Positions 11,869 to 24,461 of a stretch of 64,000 nucleotides of DNA are shown piece by piece (within the stretch, counting starts at the first letter, position 1; the number at the start of each line of letters is the position of its first letter). The notes under the pieces were generated by a model, which did not search any database, was not told where the DNA came from, and saw only the letters and a program-made list of their open reading frames with translations. The position numbers and the translations under genes are program-made. This stretch comes from Bullera alba (Eukaryota; Basidiomycota; Tremellomycetes; Tremellales; Bulleraceae). The stretch lies in contig BCIX01000001.1 in NCBI GenBank assembly GCA_001600095.1, positions 7,031,198 through 7,095,197 of the forward strand, written 5' to 3'.

Positions 11869-13460
11869 ATGGGAAAGAGAACATCGGAAGCAGCGGATCT
11901 CCCAGCGAGCAAGTCGGCCGCGAAAGGGCAGGAGACGGCTCGTCCAGCCACCCAGCGGGATGACGATGGCATGGGCGAGTTCGAGGACAAGTGGGAAGAT
12001 GAGATGGAGGAGGAGGAGGAGATCGTAGAGGACGCCGAGGGTGAGGAGGGTGAAGAGGGTGAGTTCCTCTGGGCTCAAATTAGACACTGTGGCTGACTAA
12101 CACCTACTCCCCGGTAGACGAATTCACACCCGCACACGAAGACGACGAGGCTCCAGCACCTGCCAAACAGACATACCTCCCTGGAACCAAGCTCGGCGAG
12201 AACGAAGAGCTGATCGCGGACAACTCTGTCTACCTCGCCCTCCACTCGCTCTCATACGCCTGGCCATGTCTATCCTTCGATGTTTTGCGTGACAACTTGG
12301 GCACGGAAAGGTCTTCGTACCCTCACACGGCGTACATTGTCGCCGGAACGCAAGCTGGAGAGATCCCAGGCCAGGGCAAGGCCAAGGATGAGGTCGTGAT
12401 CATGCGATTGGGAGGCCTGAGCAAAACGCAACACCACGACTCCGACTCGGACAACTCTGATGACGAAGATGACGACGTGGACGAAGATGCCACCCTGGAC
12501 TTTTTGACCATACCCCACGTCGGATCCGTCAACAGAATACGAGCGAGAACATTGGGCCCATCTGCCGCCACACCCGACCCGTACCACGTCGCCACGTTTA
12601 GTGAGACTGGTAAAGTACACATCTTCGACGTCCGACCCTACCTCGACACCCTGGCCGGACCCTCGAAACCAAGGCAGAAGACGCCCCTGCACACGATAAC
12701 GAATCACGGCAGGAATGAAGGTTTCGCTGTCGAGTGGGGAGAGACCGGTCTGTTGACGGGTGATATTGCATCGAAAATCTACCTCACCTCGATCACGCCC
12801 TCCGGATTCCATACTTCGCCCAACCCATACCTCTCGCATACGAGCTCGATAGAGGATTTGCAGTGGAGTCCAAGTGAGAACACGGTGTTTGCCAGTGCTT
12901 CGGCGGATCGGACAGTTAGAGTGTGGGATGTCAGAGCCAAGGGAAGGAAGAGCGTGGTCAGTGTGGAAGCTCATGACGAGGATGTCAATGTGATCAGCTG
13001 GAACAAGGGCGTCGATTACCTCTTGTTGAGCGGAGGTGATGAGGGTGGTCTGAAGGTGTGGGATCTGAGAATGTTCAAAGGGTGAGTGCAGTCATACACA
13101 ACACACTTGCCCATATGCTCACAATTCGATAGGACACCTACGCCCGTGGCGAATTACTCGTGGCACAAGGCGCCCATTACCTCGGTCGAGTGGCACCCAA
13201 CGGACAACTCTGTCTTCGCCGCCTCTGGCGCCGATGACCAGCTCACCTTATGGGACCTGTCGGTTGAGCTCGACGAAGACGAGGCCCCACACACTGCCAT
13301 TGATGCCAATGGCAACCCGCTCCAGCTACCGCCTCAACTCCTGTTCGTCCACCAGGGTCAGAAGGATACCAAGGAGCTGCACTGGCACCCCCAGATCCCG
13401 GGCATGATCATCTCTACCGCGAGTGATAGCTTTAATGTGTTCAAGACAATCTCGTGTTAA
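11869..13460 (+). CDS. RRB1: Glutamate-rich WD-repeat ribosome assembly protein (Rrb1/GRWD1)
   Basis: Nuclear chaperone for ribosomal protein uL3 in 60S assembly. Three exons: 11869-12058, 12118-13081 and 13133-13460. The N-terminal about 80 residues are very acidic ([20 protein letters not shown]). CAF1C/H4-binding-like segment: [22 protein letters not shown] repeats follow, e.g. [88 protein letters not shown], and [20 protein letters not shown] second acidic insert ([20 protein letters not shown]) lies near residue 180. The architecture and length agree with GRWD1. It is followed in tandem by SSF1, another 60S assembly factor. Confidence 0.94.
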
Positions 13461-13746
13461 ATTTGGGCGCAGACTGTATGCATATGCTCAGCTTGTTCGA
13501 TGTCTTCGTATAGTCCCAGGCAGTCAAACCCAGCGCTAATCGCTGCAGCTCAAGCATACCCAGGCATACCCTCGTGCTGTAAGGCCAGGGACCAGCCAGC
13601 AGCTTGCCCCCCGCTGCCACCCGGAGATTGTGGCAAACTCCGTCAAAAAGTCTGATCGGTTGCGTTGCATTTCTGCAATGCTGCATGACTTCAATTGTTT
13701 TCGTGTTTAGTACTCCGGTCATCATCCATCAAGACTACCACTCACA
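13461..13746. other. RRB1-SSF1 spacer
   Basis: 286 bp between two same-strand genes; terminator of the first and promoter of the second. No further features seen. Confidence 0.4.
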
Positions 13747-15565
13747 ATGGCCAAGAGAAGAAGAAAGAACAGGACACATCTCAAGGGCCCACAGCAGGGC
13801 GAGACAGAGGTGTGTAAGACCTCATCATCCTTCAAGCCATCCGCTGACACGTTCAGGCCAATGTGCCAAAGTCGTTCGTGATCAAGGTATGTCTGGTATT
13901 GTTCCCCCGATGGGCCATAAGCACTTGCTGATCATTCGTAGTCTGGCAATGTCACCAGATCGATATCACAATTGGTACGGGATATGAGGCAGCTCATGGA
14001 GCCCAATACCGCTTCGAGACTGAGGGTGAGTAGGACACCTGCCTTCATAGGTTCTGTTCTGACGTTGGGATAGGAACGCTCCAATGCCCGCCTGAGAGAT
14101 TATCTCTCTGTCGCACCGGGATTGAATGTGACGCATCTCCTTGCCTTCACATTGACCGACGCATCCAATGTGCACCTACGAATGGCTAGGCTGCCGCAGG
14201 GTCCAACCCTGACGTTCAGAGTGTTGAGGTACAGCTTGGTAAAGTGCGTAGCTGCCATCACTACTGTGGACGATGTAGCTAACTCGGTGCTAGGGATATG
14301 GTCAATTCGAACATGAGAAATATTGGTAAAGCACCACTTGGAGAATACCGCAATCCCCCTCTAGTGAGTCACACCGAGCACCGGCGAACGAGACAGCCGA
14401 CACTAACGACTGCAGCTCGTCATGAACAACTTCCAGCAACCTGCCGATGGCCCACATCTCCCTCAACTTCGTCTCATGAGCACAATGTTCCAAGGGCTCT
14501 TCCCTCCCATCCAGGTGGAAAAGGTATGTCGACTGTCCATTCAGAGTACCCCCAGCTGATAGCGTTTTCACCAGTCCGCCCTGCCCACGTTCCGTCGTGT
14601 ACTGCTCTTGTCATACTCTCACACCTCGCGGTGTATCTCCATGAGACACTTCACCATCACTGTCCGACCCCATGGCGTCTCCCGACGAGTGAGGAAATTG
14701 ATGAACGCTTCTGGCGCTGCTACCACGACCAAGTCACGCAAAGCCCCGAACCTCAGCTCTACGGACGACATCGCGGACTATCTCCTGCGCCGAGTTGGAA
14801 CTCCTGGAAGTGAAGGCTACGAGTCAATGTCCGAGACGGAAGCGAGCGAGGGCGAGAGCGATACGAACGCAGTAGAGCTGCCCGAGGACTATGTCGGTCG
14901 AGGAAACAAGAAAGGAGAGAGAAAGGCTGTCAGATTAGTGGAGACGGGCCCGAGGCTCGAGTTGAAACTCGTCAAAGTGGTCGAAGGTCTAGTTGGAAGC
15001 AAGAAGGGTGAAGGCGAGACCGTCTTCCACGAGTTTGGTGAGTGCCTCTACGGGTTAATATTCCTGGAAAGTGTTAACGTGGTCTTCAGTGCAAAAGTCC
15101 AAAACGGAAGCTGCCACCTTGTCCAAATCCCACGAGGAGCGTCGGCGAGTCAAAGAAGCCCGAAGAGCCGAACAAGCCGCCAATGTCGCCAGAAAGGCGA
15201 AGAGCAAAGGCAAGGGCAAGGGTAAAGGAGCAGCGGACGATGAAGAGGACGACGGAGAAGATGCCGACGAAGAGGACATTGATGTCGACGGACTGTCTGA
15301 TGCCGATCCTGAAGAGTATCTCGAAAGACTCAGGGCGAAGAGGGCCGAGAGGGCCGAGGCTGAAGCTGCAGAGGAGTCGGACGATGAGAACGACGAGTTT
15401 GAGTATGAAGATGCCATGTTGGCTGGTGGAGAGGGAGACGAGGATGACGACGACGACGAGGGGGCTTGGGATGATGAAGTTGGTGCTGGCGATGTCAGTT
15501 CTGAAGAGGAGGAGGAGGAGAGTAGTGCGGATGAGGCACCCAAGAAGTCGAAACGCAGGCAGTAG
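13747..15565 (+). CDS. SSF1: Brix-domain 60S ribosome assembly factor (Ssf1/Peter Pan)
   Basis: Nucleolar protein that binds pre-60S particles at the ITS2 side. Starts MAKRRRKNRTHLKGPQQGE, a basic tail typical of the family. Several small exons then build the Brix domain: VPKSFVIKSGNVT, QLVRDMRQLMEPNTASRLR, NARLRDYLSVAPGLNVTHLL, MARLPQGPTLTFRVLRYSLV, GKAPLGEYRNPPL, VMNNFQQP, LMSTMFQGLFPPIQVEK, FRRVLLLSY and ISMRHFTITVRPHGVSRRVR. An acidic patch and RLELKLVKVVEGL follow, then a charged C-terminus with basic (KAKSKGKGKGKG) and acidic runs ending KKSKRRQ. All these are hallmarks of Peter Pan/SSF proteins. At least six introns of about 45-60 nt in the first 900 bp. Confidence 0.93.
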
Positions 15566-15639
15566 GTCTGATGGAGATGGCTGTATCATATGCACTTTGG
15601 AGACATCTATAACTCGATAGTGGTACGCTTTGCTGGTTT

Positions 15640-16669
15640 TCAGGCAGAAGAGAGCATAAAGGGAAGGCCCGTCCCAACCCGCTTGCGATACTGCACGTAT
15701 TCGTCGCCAAAGAACCGCACGAGATGCTTTTCCTCGTCTAAGAGTCAGCAGAGATTCGCAACGTGGACTCACCTTGAATCCTAGCAGAGAAGAATCTACC
15801 GAGAACGAGGATGAAAGCGATCGAGGAGAATATGTTGCCCAAGAGGAGTTGTGTCGCGATAGCCCAGTAGAAGAAGCCAACGTAGGACGGGTGTCGAGAG
15901 TACCTGTAGAAGTTAGAGCCGACACTCTGATCAAGGACTCACGCATAGACTCCGTGGGTGATCAAGGTATGATCGTCGTGCTTGACGCTTTTGACGATGT
16001 GGGAGAACGACTTGTTGGCGTGAATCATGGCCAAAGAGCGAACAGATTGCGCGGCGATAAGGACTCCGGCCACTGTCACGAGTCAGAGGAAGTATGGGAG
16101 CGAGGCAAAATGTGGACATACCGATCGATAGCCAGGGAAGGGAGCAGTACCAGGTGTTGAACTTGCCAGGGAAGAAGTACGACGAGATGAAGTATTCAGT
16201 GAGACCGAGAGCATGGGCGTAGTGATACTGATTCGTGTTGTTGAGCAAGAAAGCTATGATCGCAAGAGTAAGCGAGAGCTCAATCACAACGATATCATCA
16301 TAGCTCACCGTCCACGCTCAGCTTCTGAGGGTTCCAGCCGGCTGTTGTCCAAAACTCCCATAGATGGAACACCCCCATCGCAAACCCATAGACTCCCAGC
16401 TGGGGTCTAGCCCACGTCCACGACGTGCTGCCCAACGTCCGCAGGAGCGGCTGCGCCCCGCATGCCAAAGAGCCGACTGCCAGTCCACCCAGCAATGCCG
16501 AAATGACAGATACCGCTAGAGGCGTATTGGGAATAGTGCCCCTCAGCGTGTAATGCGGAGCATGGGGCAGGAGTTTCTGACTCTCATCCTCAAACACGGT
16601 GCTGGACGAGGAGGAAGAGGGAAGAGGGGGAGATATTGACGATCCGTTGGAGGTCTTCACGGAGCTCAT
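15640..16669 (-). CDS. STE14: Protein-S-isoprenylcysteine O-methyltransferase
   Basis: ER membrane enzyme that methylates the C-terminal prenylcysteine of Ras-type GTPases and of fungal mating pheromones. The N-terminal 40 residues are Ser-rich, then come transmembrane segments (PLAVSVISALLGGLAVGSLA; QLGVYGFAMGVFHLWEFW). The second exon carries NNTNQYHYAHALGLTEYFIS. The C-terminal half, read across short introns, gives the conserved ICMT end: SFSHIVKSVKHDDHTLITHG, YSRHPSYVGFFYWAI and EEKHLVRFFGDEYVQYRKRV, the S-adenosylmethionine-binding and active-site region. Stop at 15640-15642. Five or so exons. Its promoter faces that of EAF1/VID21. Confidence 0.93.
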
Positions 16670-17136
16670 CGTGTAGGAGTGTGTGTTGAGGGTTGTGATA
16701 ACTAGTCGACTCTCAGGCGGATTAGCGATATCGTATGATGGATGGTACCTTTCTCTATCCTGCTCAGGTCAGAGAGATAGCTTAAAGACCTTCTTAACCT
16801 CTTCTGTTGTTGAAAGAGCACAATAGGACGTGAAGATGAGCCAGAGAGACCTTGTGCAGCGAGAACAAAAGGAAAGTCAACAGACGCGGGGCTCCAGCTG
16901 TTTGATCTCGCAAGCCTGTAAAATCACGTGTGAATTGGCACGCCTTGTTACTCCGATGTAGGCGCGAGCCTGGAACGATCTCTTGCGGTCTTGTTTTCGC
17001 CAGTCGACCTGATCCGCGCAGGGCCTTCGACACTCTATCATCTATTACACTCGCTCAACTACCGCACAGCGCCTGCTCGTCGCCCAGAGGCGTGAATAGG
17101 CCCATATTGTACGCCTATAGCGGAAAAAGCGCGAGA
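16670..17136. promoter_or_regulatory. Divergent promoter region STE14 / EAF1
   Basis: 467 bp between start codons. It contains one CACGTG E-box (within AAATCACGTGTGAATT near 16921-16936). No gene seen. Confidence 0.4.
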
Positions 17137-20100
17137 ATGGAGGATCAAATCTCCGTGAGTCAAGCCTTCTTCCCGGACTCTTGCTCTGCCTTCGCGGGCT
17201 TCAAGGCTGACCATCTGGCCTGTTTCTAGTCACTACAGCTTCGGCAGGCTATCAGTGATATACTCCTAGAGAAGCAGTCCTTCATAGAGTGAGTCATTGA
17301 CAGAAATGACCGAAGTCCATAGGCACTAACGCGTATCAGTGACTTCCGGGTCCGACATGACGAGGCACTCCGGGAGACATATCGATTGCTCAATAGGCGT
17401 AAAGATCATTCCGGTTTTCCAACGATCGACGAGGATGAAATTGTCACTGAGGACCTCATGGAGGGGTATGAGGCTTGGAGGGAGGATTATAGGTTGGAAG
17501 CAGGGTGAGGCTGGCTGAGGCTATTGACTATAGGAGTGTATGCTGAACGAACGGGCAGACCCTCGAATATAGCCAAGTTGGAGATACCACCCATACCCGA
17601 TCCTGCAGCGCCCGACACGACCACCGACTTTCCCATCGAGCCGCCAAGTGCACCTGCTGCTGAAGCCACTCCGTCTCGAGTTGAAGTCAGAGCTCGCCCG
17701 CCATCTCCCTCAAGGTCACACCCTTCGCCCCCACAGCCCACGGCCGCACTGAGAGATATTGCACCCCGGCGCAAGATCTTATCAAATCACGCGGCCCTGC
17801 CGTTGCATATCCCGGAATGGATACCCCAGGACAACTACAATCCCGCAGAGACATCAACAGTATCCGTTAGCAAAACGCTGATACCGCTGGAAACGCCATA
17901 CATCTCCACCCTACCCCGACTGCCAGCTGCCCCGTCGAATGGCAACAAGAGACGGAAGAAGAATAGCAAAGACGACAACAAGGACCTGCACCATTTGCAA
18001 GTCGAGTATCAGCTCAACCCGCTAAGCGGGTCATTGGCAAAGTCGACTAAATGCGTCCTCACAGCCGACTGGAGGGTCGCCCAGAGCGAGTTGCGCCATA
18101 TCAGGGCGATGGAGAGGATCCAGGAGAAGGAGAAGAATGGGCGTTGGAGTCTGAGACAGCCCAAGAAACTGCGTCACCCTCCAATACCAAAATCTCACTG
18201 GGATTACCTGCTCGAGGAGGCCGAGTGGATGCGGTCCGACTTTGCCGAAGAGAGACGGTGGAAAATTGTCGAGGCTAGAGAGTTCGCATATCAATGCGTG
18301 GAGTGGCACCTGGCAAAGCCGGACGAGAAGGCGAGTCTGATGGTGGGCGGGAGAGGGTGGGGTGCGTGCAATGGTGTACCTATACCTGGTCGAACAGCAG
18401 GGCCGATGTCGGCGGAAGACGACGTGGAGATGCTGGTACAGGTGGATGGGGAAGACAGCCCCGCTGCAGCACAAGCAACCAATCTCGATGCCACTGGAGC
18501 ACAGGTGTTGGACGAGATTATGCCGGAGAAGGGCCAGGAGGGAGATGCTGTGAAGAAGGAAGCGGAGAACGACGACGCAGATGCCGAAGGCGAAGACGCG
18601 GAAGGCGAAGTTGATGCCGAGGCCGATGCAGAGGGCGAGGCGGATGCGGATGGAGAAGAGGATGCAGAAGGAGAGGATGCGGAGGGTGATGCCGCGGAGG
18701 ATGTTGGAGAGGGAGTAATAGGCCTCGATGGTGAGTCGTAACTCATGCGGCCAAGCTGATCTGTTGCAGATATACCCTCTGGCTCGCCTTCTGATAAGAG
18801 GGAAAGGACATCCGTGGAGCCACGAGTCCTGCCATCGGGAGCGCTACTGCACAAGCGGTTCGCGAATGTGGACGAACTACTCAATGCCCGAAGACCACTA
18901 TTGAGTGAGACGTTCGAAACGGGGATTATCAACGTTGCAACGGTATTACCGCCATCGACGACTGAAGAACCCACGACTCCACCATCCTTGACCGACCTGT
19001 TTCCCGAGCTTGCAGTGTACAGCGGACCCGCGGTGCCAGAAGAAGGCAAGGTGCACAAACGCCTGGACGAGGGACAGACATCATCGCTCCGAGTCGCGCA
19101 CACTTCCCGAATCATGGACATCCGACCTGTGTTGCTATCACAACTGCAACCTTCGAAGAACGCTTTCCACGGCACGTGGGACCTGACAGACGGACTCTGG
19201 TTCGAAGACCCCAAAGGCTCCACCGATGTCAGCCAAGATGTCATTGCTGCGACGTCGAGCGTATTCGGACACCGGGGTCGAAGGTCCTTCAATCCCAAGC
19301 ACGCGTCAGTGGTCGCTGCGCCTCAATCGGCCGCGCGGAATCAGCACGTATGGACAGACGAGGAGGATGAGCTGCTTCACCGATTGGTTCAGACGTACCC
19401 CTATCACTGGCAATTGATCTCCGATACATTCAATTCTGAAGTCATCAACGTGCCCACCGACAAGCTCAGCGCGTTTGACTGCTATGACAGGTGGTACTGG
19501 AAATGGGGGGAGGGTCGGAATAAACCCCGACCCGATCCAATCACCGACACCGCCGCCAATGCCGCAGGACCGTCCGCAGCTCCTGGCGCTGCCCAAGCAG
19601 GTACAGCAACATCTGGTCAAGCCTCCGCCGCGGGGACCCCTGTCCCCGGTAGTACAAACCAGACGCCAGCTCCGGGCGCCACCAAGGTTGGCCAAGCACC
19701 TCAATCAGGAACTGCACCGATCTCAGTGCCGACACTGCCCAATCAACCGGGTACGGAAGCACAGCCGGATGGTGCGCCGCCCCCGCCTGGATTGTCAAAG
19801 CGCGAAGCAAGACAGGCCGGAAAGCACAAGTATGAAGGGACGAAGAAGTCGATTCGGCACCAAGTCCTCTATGACTCTATGCGTAGACTGGTTCGAAGAC
19901 GGGATCAGACAAAACTCAAAGGTCACAGTGAGTCAACCCCCTCGTTACTTGTCTTACAGCGCGTTTGCTGAGGGGAATAATCATAGTCAAGGACCAGCCG
20001 AAAAAGGTCATTCACGTACACGAGAGCCATTCGGGATACTTGATGAACCAGGTAAATTCCCCGTTCGACCTGGTCGAGGCCAAATGGCAGCGTGATATGA

Positions 20101-21232
20101 AAGACGCCAGAGACCGTCAGGCTCGACAACAGCAGATGCAAGAGGCTCGTGCGCTCGCTCTGCGACAGCAACAACAGGCAGCCATGCTCAACGCCCAACA
20201 AGCTCAACAAGGCGGTCAGGTGATGAGACCGCCGGGGCAACTGGCTCAGCCAGGTCAACCGGGACAACCGGGAGCACCTGGTGCTGGACAGCCGAGAATG
20301 GGTCCCAATGGTCAGCCAATCCCCAATATGGCTCCGAGTCAACAACAGCTCTTGACGGCGGTCGCGGCGGCCAATGCGGCGAGACAGCAGGGACAAGTGC
20401 CGAATGCAGGTGGAAACGTTCCGCGACCGCAGAATGGCGGGGCGGGAACGCCAGGCGTTCCACAGGGCGCACAGAACCCGCAGGTCCAGCAACAAATGCA
20501 GATGCTCCAAGCTCAGCAATTGGCAGCTCGACAGGCTCAAGCGCAGGCTCAACAAGGTCAAACGGGGGTCCGGGTTCCTTCGGGCGGTACACCGCATGCT
20601 CAACCGAGAAACTTGTCGGGATCGCCTTATTCGCACGCACAGGGCGAATTACCTGTCGGTCAGGGACAAGGCGATCACGGATCACCGGTCGTCAATACCA
20701 ACATGCAGGTCGGACAGCAGTCTTCACCAAATCAACAAGGTGGTGTGGGCAGAGTTGCGTCTGGACCAATGAACCAGGGACAAATCCCACAGCATCTCCG
20801 AGTTCCGAGTGGAGGCAATGGCAGTCCGCAGATGAACAATGCGATGCCGCAAGGAGGTCAAATGCAACAGCCACAGATCAACCAAGCCCTAATGCAGTCG
20901 ATGATCAACACCCTCCAAGCGAATGGTCAACAGGCGACCCCAGAGACAATTAGGGCGCTGCATTTGACAATGATGCGGAATGTAAGTCGAGCCGGGGTGT
21001 GATTCTGCCTGGGCGGGCAAGGCTGACATACATGACCTGTAGGCGCAAGCGCAAGCACAAGCACAGGCTCTAGCTCAAGCGCAGGCGCAGGTCGCTAATC
21101 AAGGCACGCCACAAGCGATGCAGAACCAGCCAGTGAGTCGGATGATTCGTGCACTCGAAGGGGCATCGCTAACGGACGCGGTAGCCTCCGTTCAATCGCT
21201 CGCCCAGTCTTCAAGGACAACAAGGGCAATAA
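17137..21232 (+). CDS. EAF1: NuA4 histone acetyltransferase scaffold (Eaf1/Vid21)
   Basis: Platform subunit of the NuA4 complex, related to p400. About 1,235 residues. The 18-nt first exon MEDQIS joins LQLRQAISDILLEKQSFI. The intron at 17505-17558 must be removed to keep frame (GGTGAGG donor, GGGCAG acceptor). HSA domain at roughly residues 240-340: LTADWRVAQSELRHIRAMER, PIPKSHWDYLLEEAEWMRSD, FAEERRWKIVEAREFAYQCV. An acidic tandem region follows (DAEGED-type repeats, about 18,580-18,710). SANT/Myb domain near residues 660-720: WTDEEDELLHRLVQTYPYHW ... DCYDRWYWKWGEG. The C-terminal third is Gln/Gly/Pro-rich with a long QQ/QA section. The domain order HSA, SANT, polyQ is that of Vid21/Eaf1. Confidence 0.92.
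18578..18712 (+). repeat. Acidic tandem repeat inside EAF1
   Basis: GATGC(A/G)GA(A/G)GGCGA-like units repeated with variation encode about 45 residues of alternating Asp/Ala/Glu/Gly. It is an in-frame low-complexity repeat, likely length-variable between strains. Confidence 0.6.
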
Positions 21233-21479
21233 GGGACCTTGTCATACTGTAGCAGCCTAGTGTCATTCCCGCGATACTTGTACCACTTGTAATCTGTACT
21301 TTCATTCGTACTATCTTCATGCACTGCGACATTGATGTTGTCAACATGATAGCGAGGTAGAGAGGAGCTGATCTGAAACTCGGATCTGTCCGAACGTCAG
21401 TTTCAACTTTCAAGCAAAAGCGATCTCGTCAACTTTCCTTGTGGCTCACATCCGCTCTGTGCAGCCTTGGGCGTCGTCC

Positions 21480-22592
21480 ATGGGCTTGGTGGACTATGCT
21501 TCTGACGACTCTGACTCTGAGCCGGAGCGTCAGGCTCAGTCCGGGAGATCGACCGGTCCTGTGAGACAGAACAAGTGAGTTCGCAATTTCCCCGCCTGGC
21601 TATCTCCTCTGACTTGTATCTGCTCAGAAGAAAAGCGTTGCCAGCTCTACCATCGGCTTTTGCCTCAGGTACGGCTTCAGCTGTTCCCATGTCCACTCAG
21701 GATCGATCTGACATGAACAGGCGCTGCACCTAGAGATGACCCGTCCTTGCACCAGGGTCGGAAACGGACTCGACCGTTCGTGGAGGGCGATCACGACACG
21801 CACATCTACATAGCCCGTGGGTTTCGCTCCTAGCTCGTAGTAGACCTCTTTAGCTAGCTAATATAGTGCTCCAGTCGATGTCCCTGCGGGACTGAAGACC
21901 GTTGTGGAGGATCTTGTGGAGAAGGCTAGACAACTTTGCCCGGACACTACCATCCACAGCTTCCTCGCTACGGGGACCAACGGGCATGGGCGATTGCATA
22001 TCTCTCTCAACCACCCGTTCCCTCTACGCCGCTCTCAGATCGATGCCTTCCGAGCGGAGTTGTCGCAGAGGGTATCCACCTCGAAAGCGACGCGGGGCTC
22101 TGGCTCTGGTGGCTTCACGGTCAGTTTGGCGGGAGGAGTGAAGGTGTACCAGAATGGCAGGCGGTACGGCGGGGAAGGTGCCGGTGGGCGCGCATTCATG
22201 GCCCTACGCGTAGGAGCAGGTGCGAAAGAGGTCAGTGGTGACCTCGTTGAGGTATGGAGAAGCATCGAAGCTCATCTGGTGGCTTTCAGATTGGCGATCT
22301 GGTGGATAAAGTCATACACCCAATCCTGGTCTCTCTCCACCGGCCGTTGTATCACGAAAACCCAGAATGGCACACCTCTTTCGCATGGTGGCTCCTCGAT
22401 CAGCCGGCCAGCTCTGAGAGATCCGGCGATGAGGCCCAGTCGATACAGAACACACCGATGGCAAACGACGTCTTGAGTCTGCTCAACGACGAGTTCCAAA
22501 CCCGCCTCTTGGCCTCGCAGCCGGATGGGGGTTGGCACGTCTCGTCTATCATGCTCAAGATTGGGAAGGACTTGAGCACCATCGATCTCTAG
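21480..22592 (+). CDS. USB1: U6 snRNA phosphodiesterase Usb1
   Basis: 3'-5' exonuclease of the 2H phosphoesterase superfamily that trims and protects the U6 snRNA 3' end in the nucleus. Starts MGLVDYASDDSDSEPE, the usual N-terminal motif. Exons join to give HIYIARVDVPAGLK, then the first catalytic H-x-S in GRLHISLNHPFPLRRSQIDA, GGVKVYQNG, RAFMALRVGAGAKE, and after removal of an intron beginning at GTCAGT (22231) IGDLVDKVIHPILVSLHRP. The second catalytic H-x-S lies in YHENPEWHTSFAWWLLD. Ends VSSIMLKIGKDLSTIDL. Length and spacing fit Usb1. The gene converges tail to tail with PUS4 (stops about 57 bp apart). Confidence 0.9.
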
Positions 22593-22648
22593 ACTCGTGC
22601 TTGTACAGTACTATCCGTGCATACAGCATAATTACATGTACTTTACAC

Positions 22649-24461
22649 TTAGTAACGCCTGCGACCGGCGCCCCCGCCTCCGCCGCCTCTGGCATAAGAA
22701 TTGCGCTTGGCCATGCCCGAGTTGTGCTCGCCCGTCTTTGGCACATACACACTGACGAACCGCCTCAATGTCTCATACTCCCACTCCTTCAACGGCCGAT
22801 CTATCCGTTTGGCATGTTTCGCCTCCCAAGTGAACAGCTTCATAGCCTCGGCTTTGGGCATTCCACTCGCTATCAATTCTTCCTTCTCCCTCTCCTCTTC
22901 TGCGAGCATTTCCTTGTGCTCGGCAATCGCCCTCTCGAACACTGACCAGGGGATACACCCTGTTGTCGATTGGTACGTCTTTGTTTGCGCCTCTGTCTCC
23001 TCTGAAGTCAATGGCTTGTCTTCCGTTCCGCCCCCGGTGACGACCTTCGTCGACGACGCAGGCCCGCTCATCATGGCTTCCTCCTCTGACAACTCGGTGT
23101 CCTTGGCCGTCTTCTGTACCATCTCATCGTAGATTTTCTTCTCTTCCTCCGATATCGAGCTCCCGTCACCGTGTAGAGCGAATCGGCCCTGCCGAGTTCG
23201 TCGCAGTAGAACCACATGGGCGCCACAGCCAAGAAGCTCGCCAACGTCGTTGACTATGGATCGGACGTATGTCCCGCCAGAGACGGTCATGCGGATTTTG
23301 AAGGTGGGTGGGCGTAAACCAGTCTTCTCGGACACTTCGGGCCAATGCACATCGCCAATCTTGGACGCTGGGGTGGTCGTTGCCGTCGAAGCGGTCTTGT
23401 CTTTGGTTTGATCCACCAACTCGGTCAATCTCCTAAACACGTCTTTTTCCTCAGGAGAAAGACGCTCCTCGGGCCATTTGTACGAGTGTCCTCCGTCTCC
23501 GTCTTCCTTCTGCGCTGGGGTGAATTCGAGCAGCTCGACAGAGACTTTGACCTGCCGACTCGGGATCGCTCTTGGAAGCGGTTTATTCTCTCGGGCATAT
23601 TCGTACAGCGGTTTCCCGTCCATCTTGAGCGCGGAGAAGCTATCCGTTTCATCAGGACACTGCGCCGGGCGTGATAGATCGGGCAGCTCACATTGGAGGA
23701 GTCTGGGTGATCTGACCCTGGAACTTCTGCAAGGCAGCTTCCACATCCTCCCTGGTGATGCCATCAAAGTTGCCCGTGGTAATCACGGCACCCTCGGCGT
23801 CCATGGTGTTGGTAGCGGCTCCCAGGATTCCTATACTCTCGTATTCCTGCCATATCAGCCGAGCTCTAATGGTGCTTGACACACCTTTGTTCCCTCGAGA
23901 TAAGCCTGTAGGTGCTTTGTACCCCTATTCACGCCGACCACTGACCACGCAGTGAGCAAGCGCTCATACAGCGATATCTATGGGCCGGCCTCACCCAATA
24001 CGCCATCTGCCAGAGGGTCAAGTGTACCCCCTTGACCGATCTTGAGACCTTTGTCCGTCTGATTGCGTTTCCGCTTGTTCTGGTTGTTGTTGAACTGCAA
24101 CTTGTCCGGGTCGTCAAATAGCTTCGAGTTGGTCAAGAGCGGTGTGATCATGTCAAGGACTTTCATCCTGCAGAGCAGTCAGTATCCACCACAGCATCGT
24201 TCTGCGGGGACACTCTACATACGAGGTAGGTCCAGTGGGCTTTTCGATGGGGAAAATGCCCTGCAAAGGGAGGTTGGTCTGTGACATCTTGTCTGTATCC
24301 TTGGCTGGTTGGGTAGACGGCGGGAAAAGTGAGTTTCTGGTGTAAAGGTGGATTCCCCTAGTAAGACCTTTGGCGAATTGTCGTGGCGCGAATCGGAAGG
24401 CGCTGACTCTGGATATGCTGGTGACTATGGAGGATCCCAAGCTCGACGCTCTACTGTTCAT
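22649..24461 (-). CDS. PUS4: tRNA pseudouridine-55 synthase (TruB family, Pus4)
   Basis: Makes pseudouridine 55 in cytosolic and mitochondrial tRNAs. Exons give [30 protein letters not shown], the catalytic loop [14 protein letters not shown] (Asp is the nucleophile), [77 protein letters not shown] and [12 protein letters not shown] longer C-terminal extension contains a basic gly-rich end ([12 protein letters not shown]). Two in-frame starts occur: 24461 adds 58 Arg/Ser/Phe-rich residues with no acidic residue until residue 55, a mitochondrial presequence; 24287 ([10 protein letters not shown]) would give a nuclear/cytosolic form. A still more upstream ATG at 24539 is less likely. Shares a promoter with NUG1. 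Confidence 0.92.

Noticed and set aside
12270..12974. Long minus-strand frame opposite RRB1
   Set aside because: Mirror of a conserved WD-repeat exon; no family signal and no splice chain on minus.
15055..15946. Ser-rich minus frames opposite SSF1 and its 3' flank
   Set aside because: They are mirror images of the acidic/basic SSF1 tail; the STE14 exons lie further along and in other frames.
17505..17558. Apparent frame break in EAF1 near 17,510 (in-frame TGA after EAG)
   Set aside because: A 54-nt intron with GTGAGG donor and GGGCAG acceptor restores the frame as EAG-PSNIAKLE, so no pseudogene is implied.
18291..19298. 335-codon minus frame opposite EAF1
   Set aside because: Low-complexity shadow of the acidic repeats (Ser/Ala/Pro-rich) with no conserved motif.
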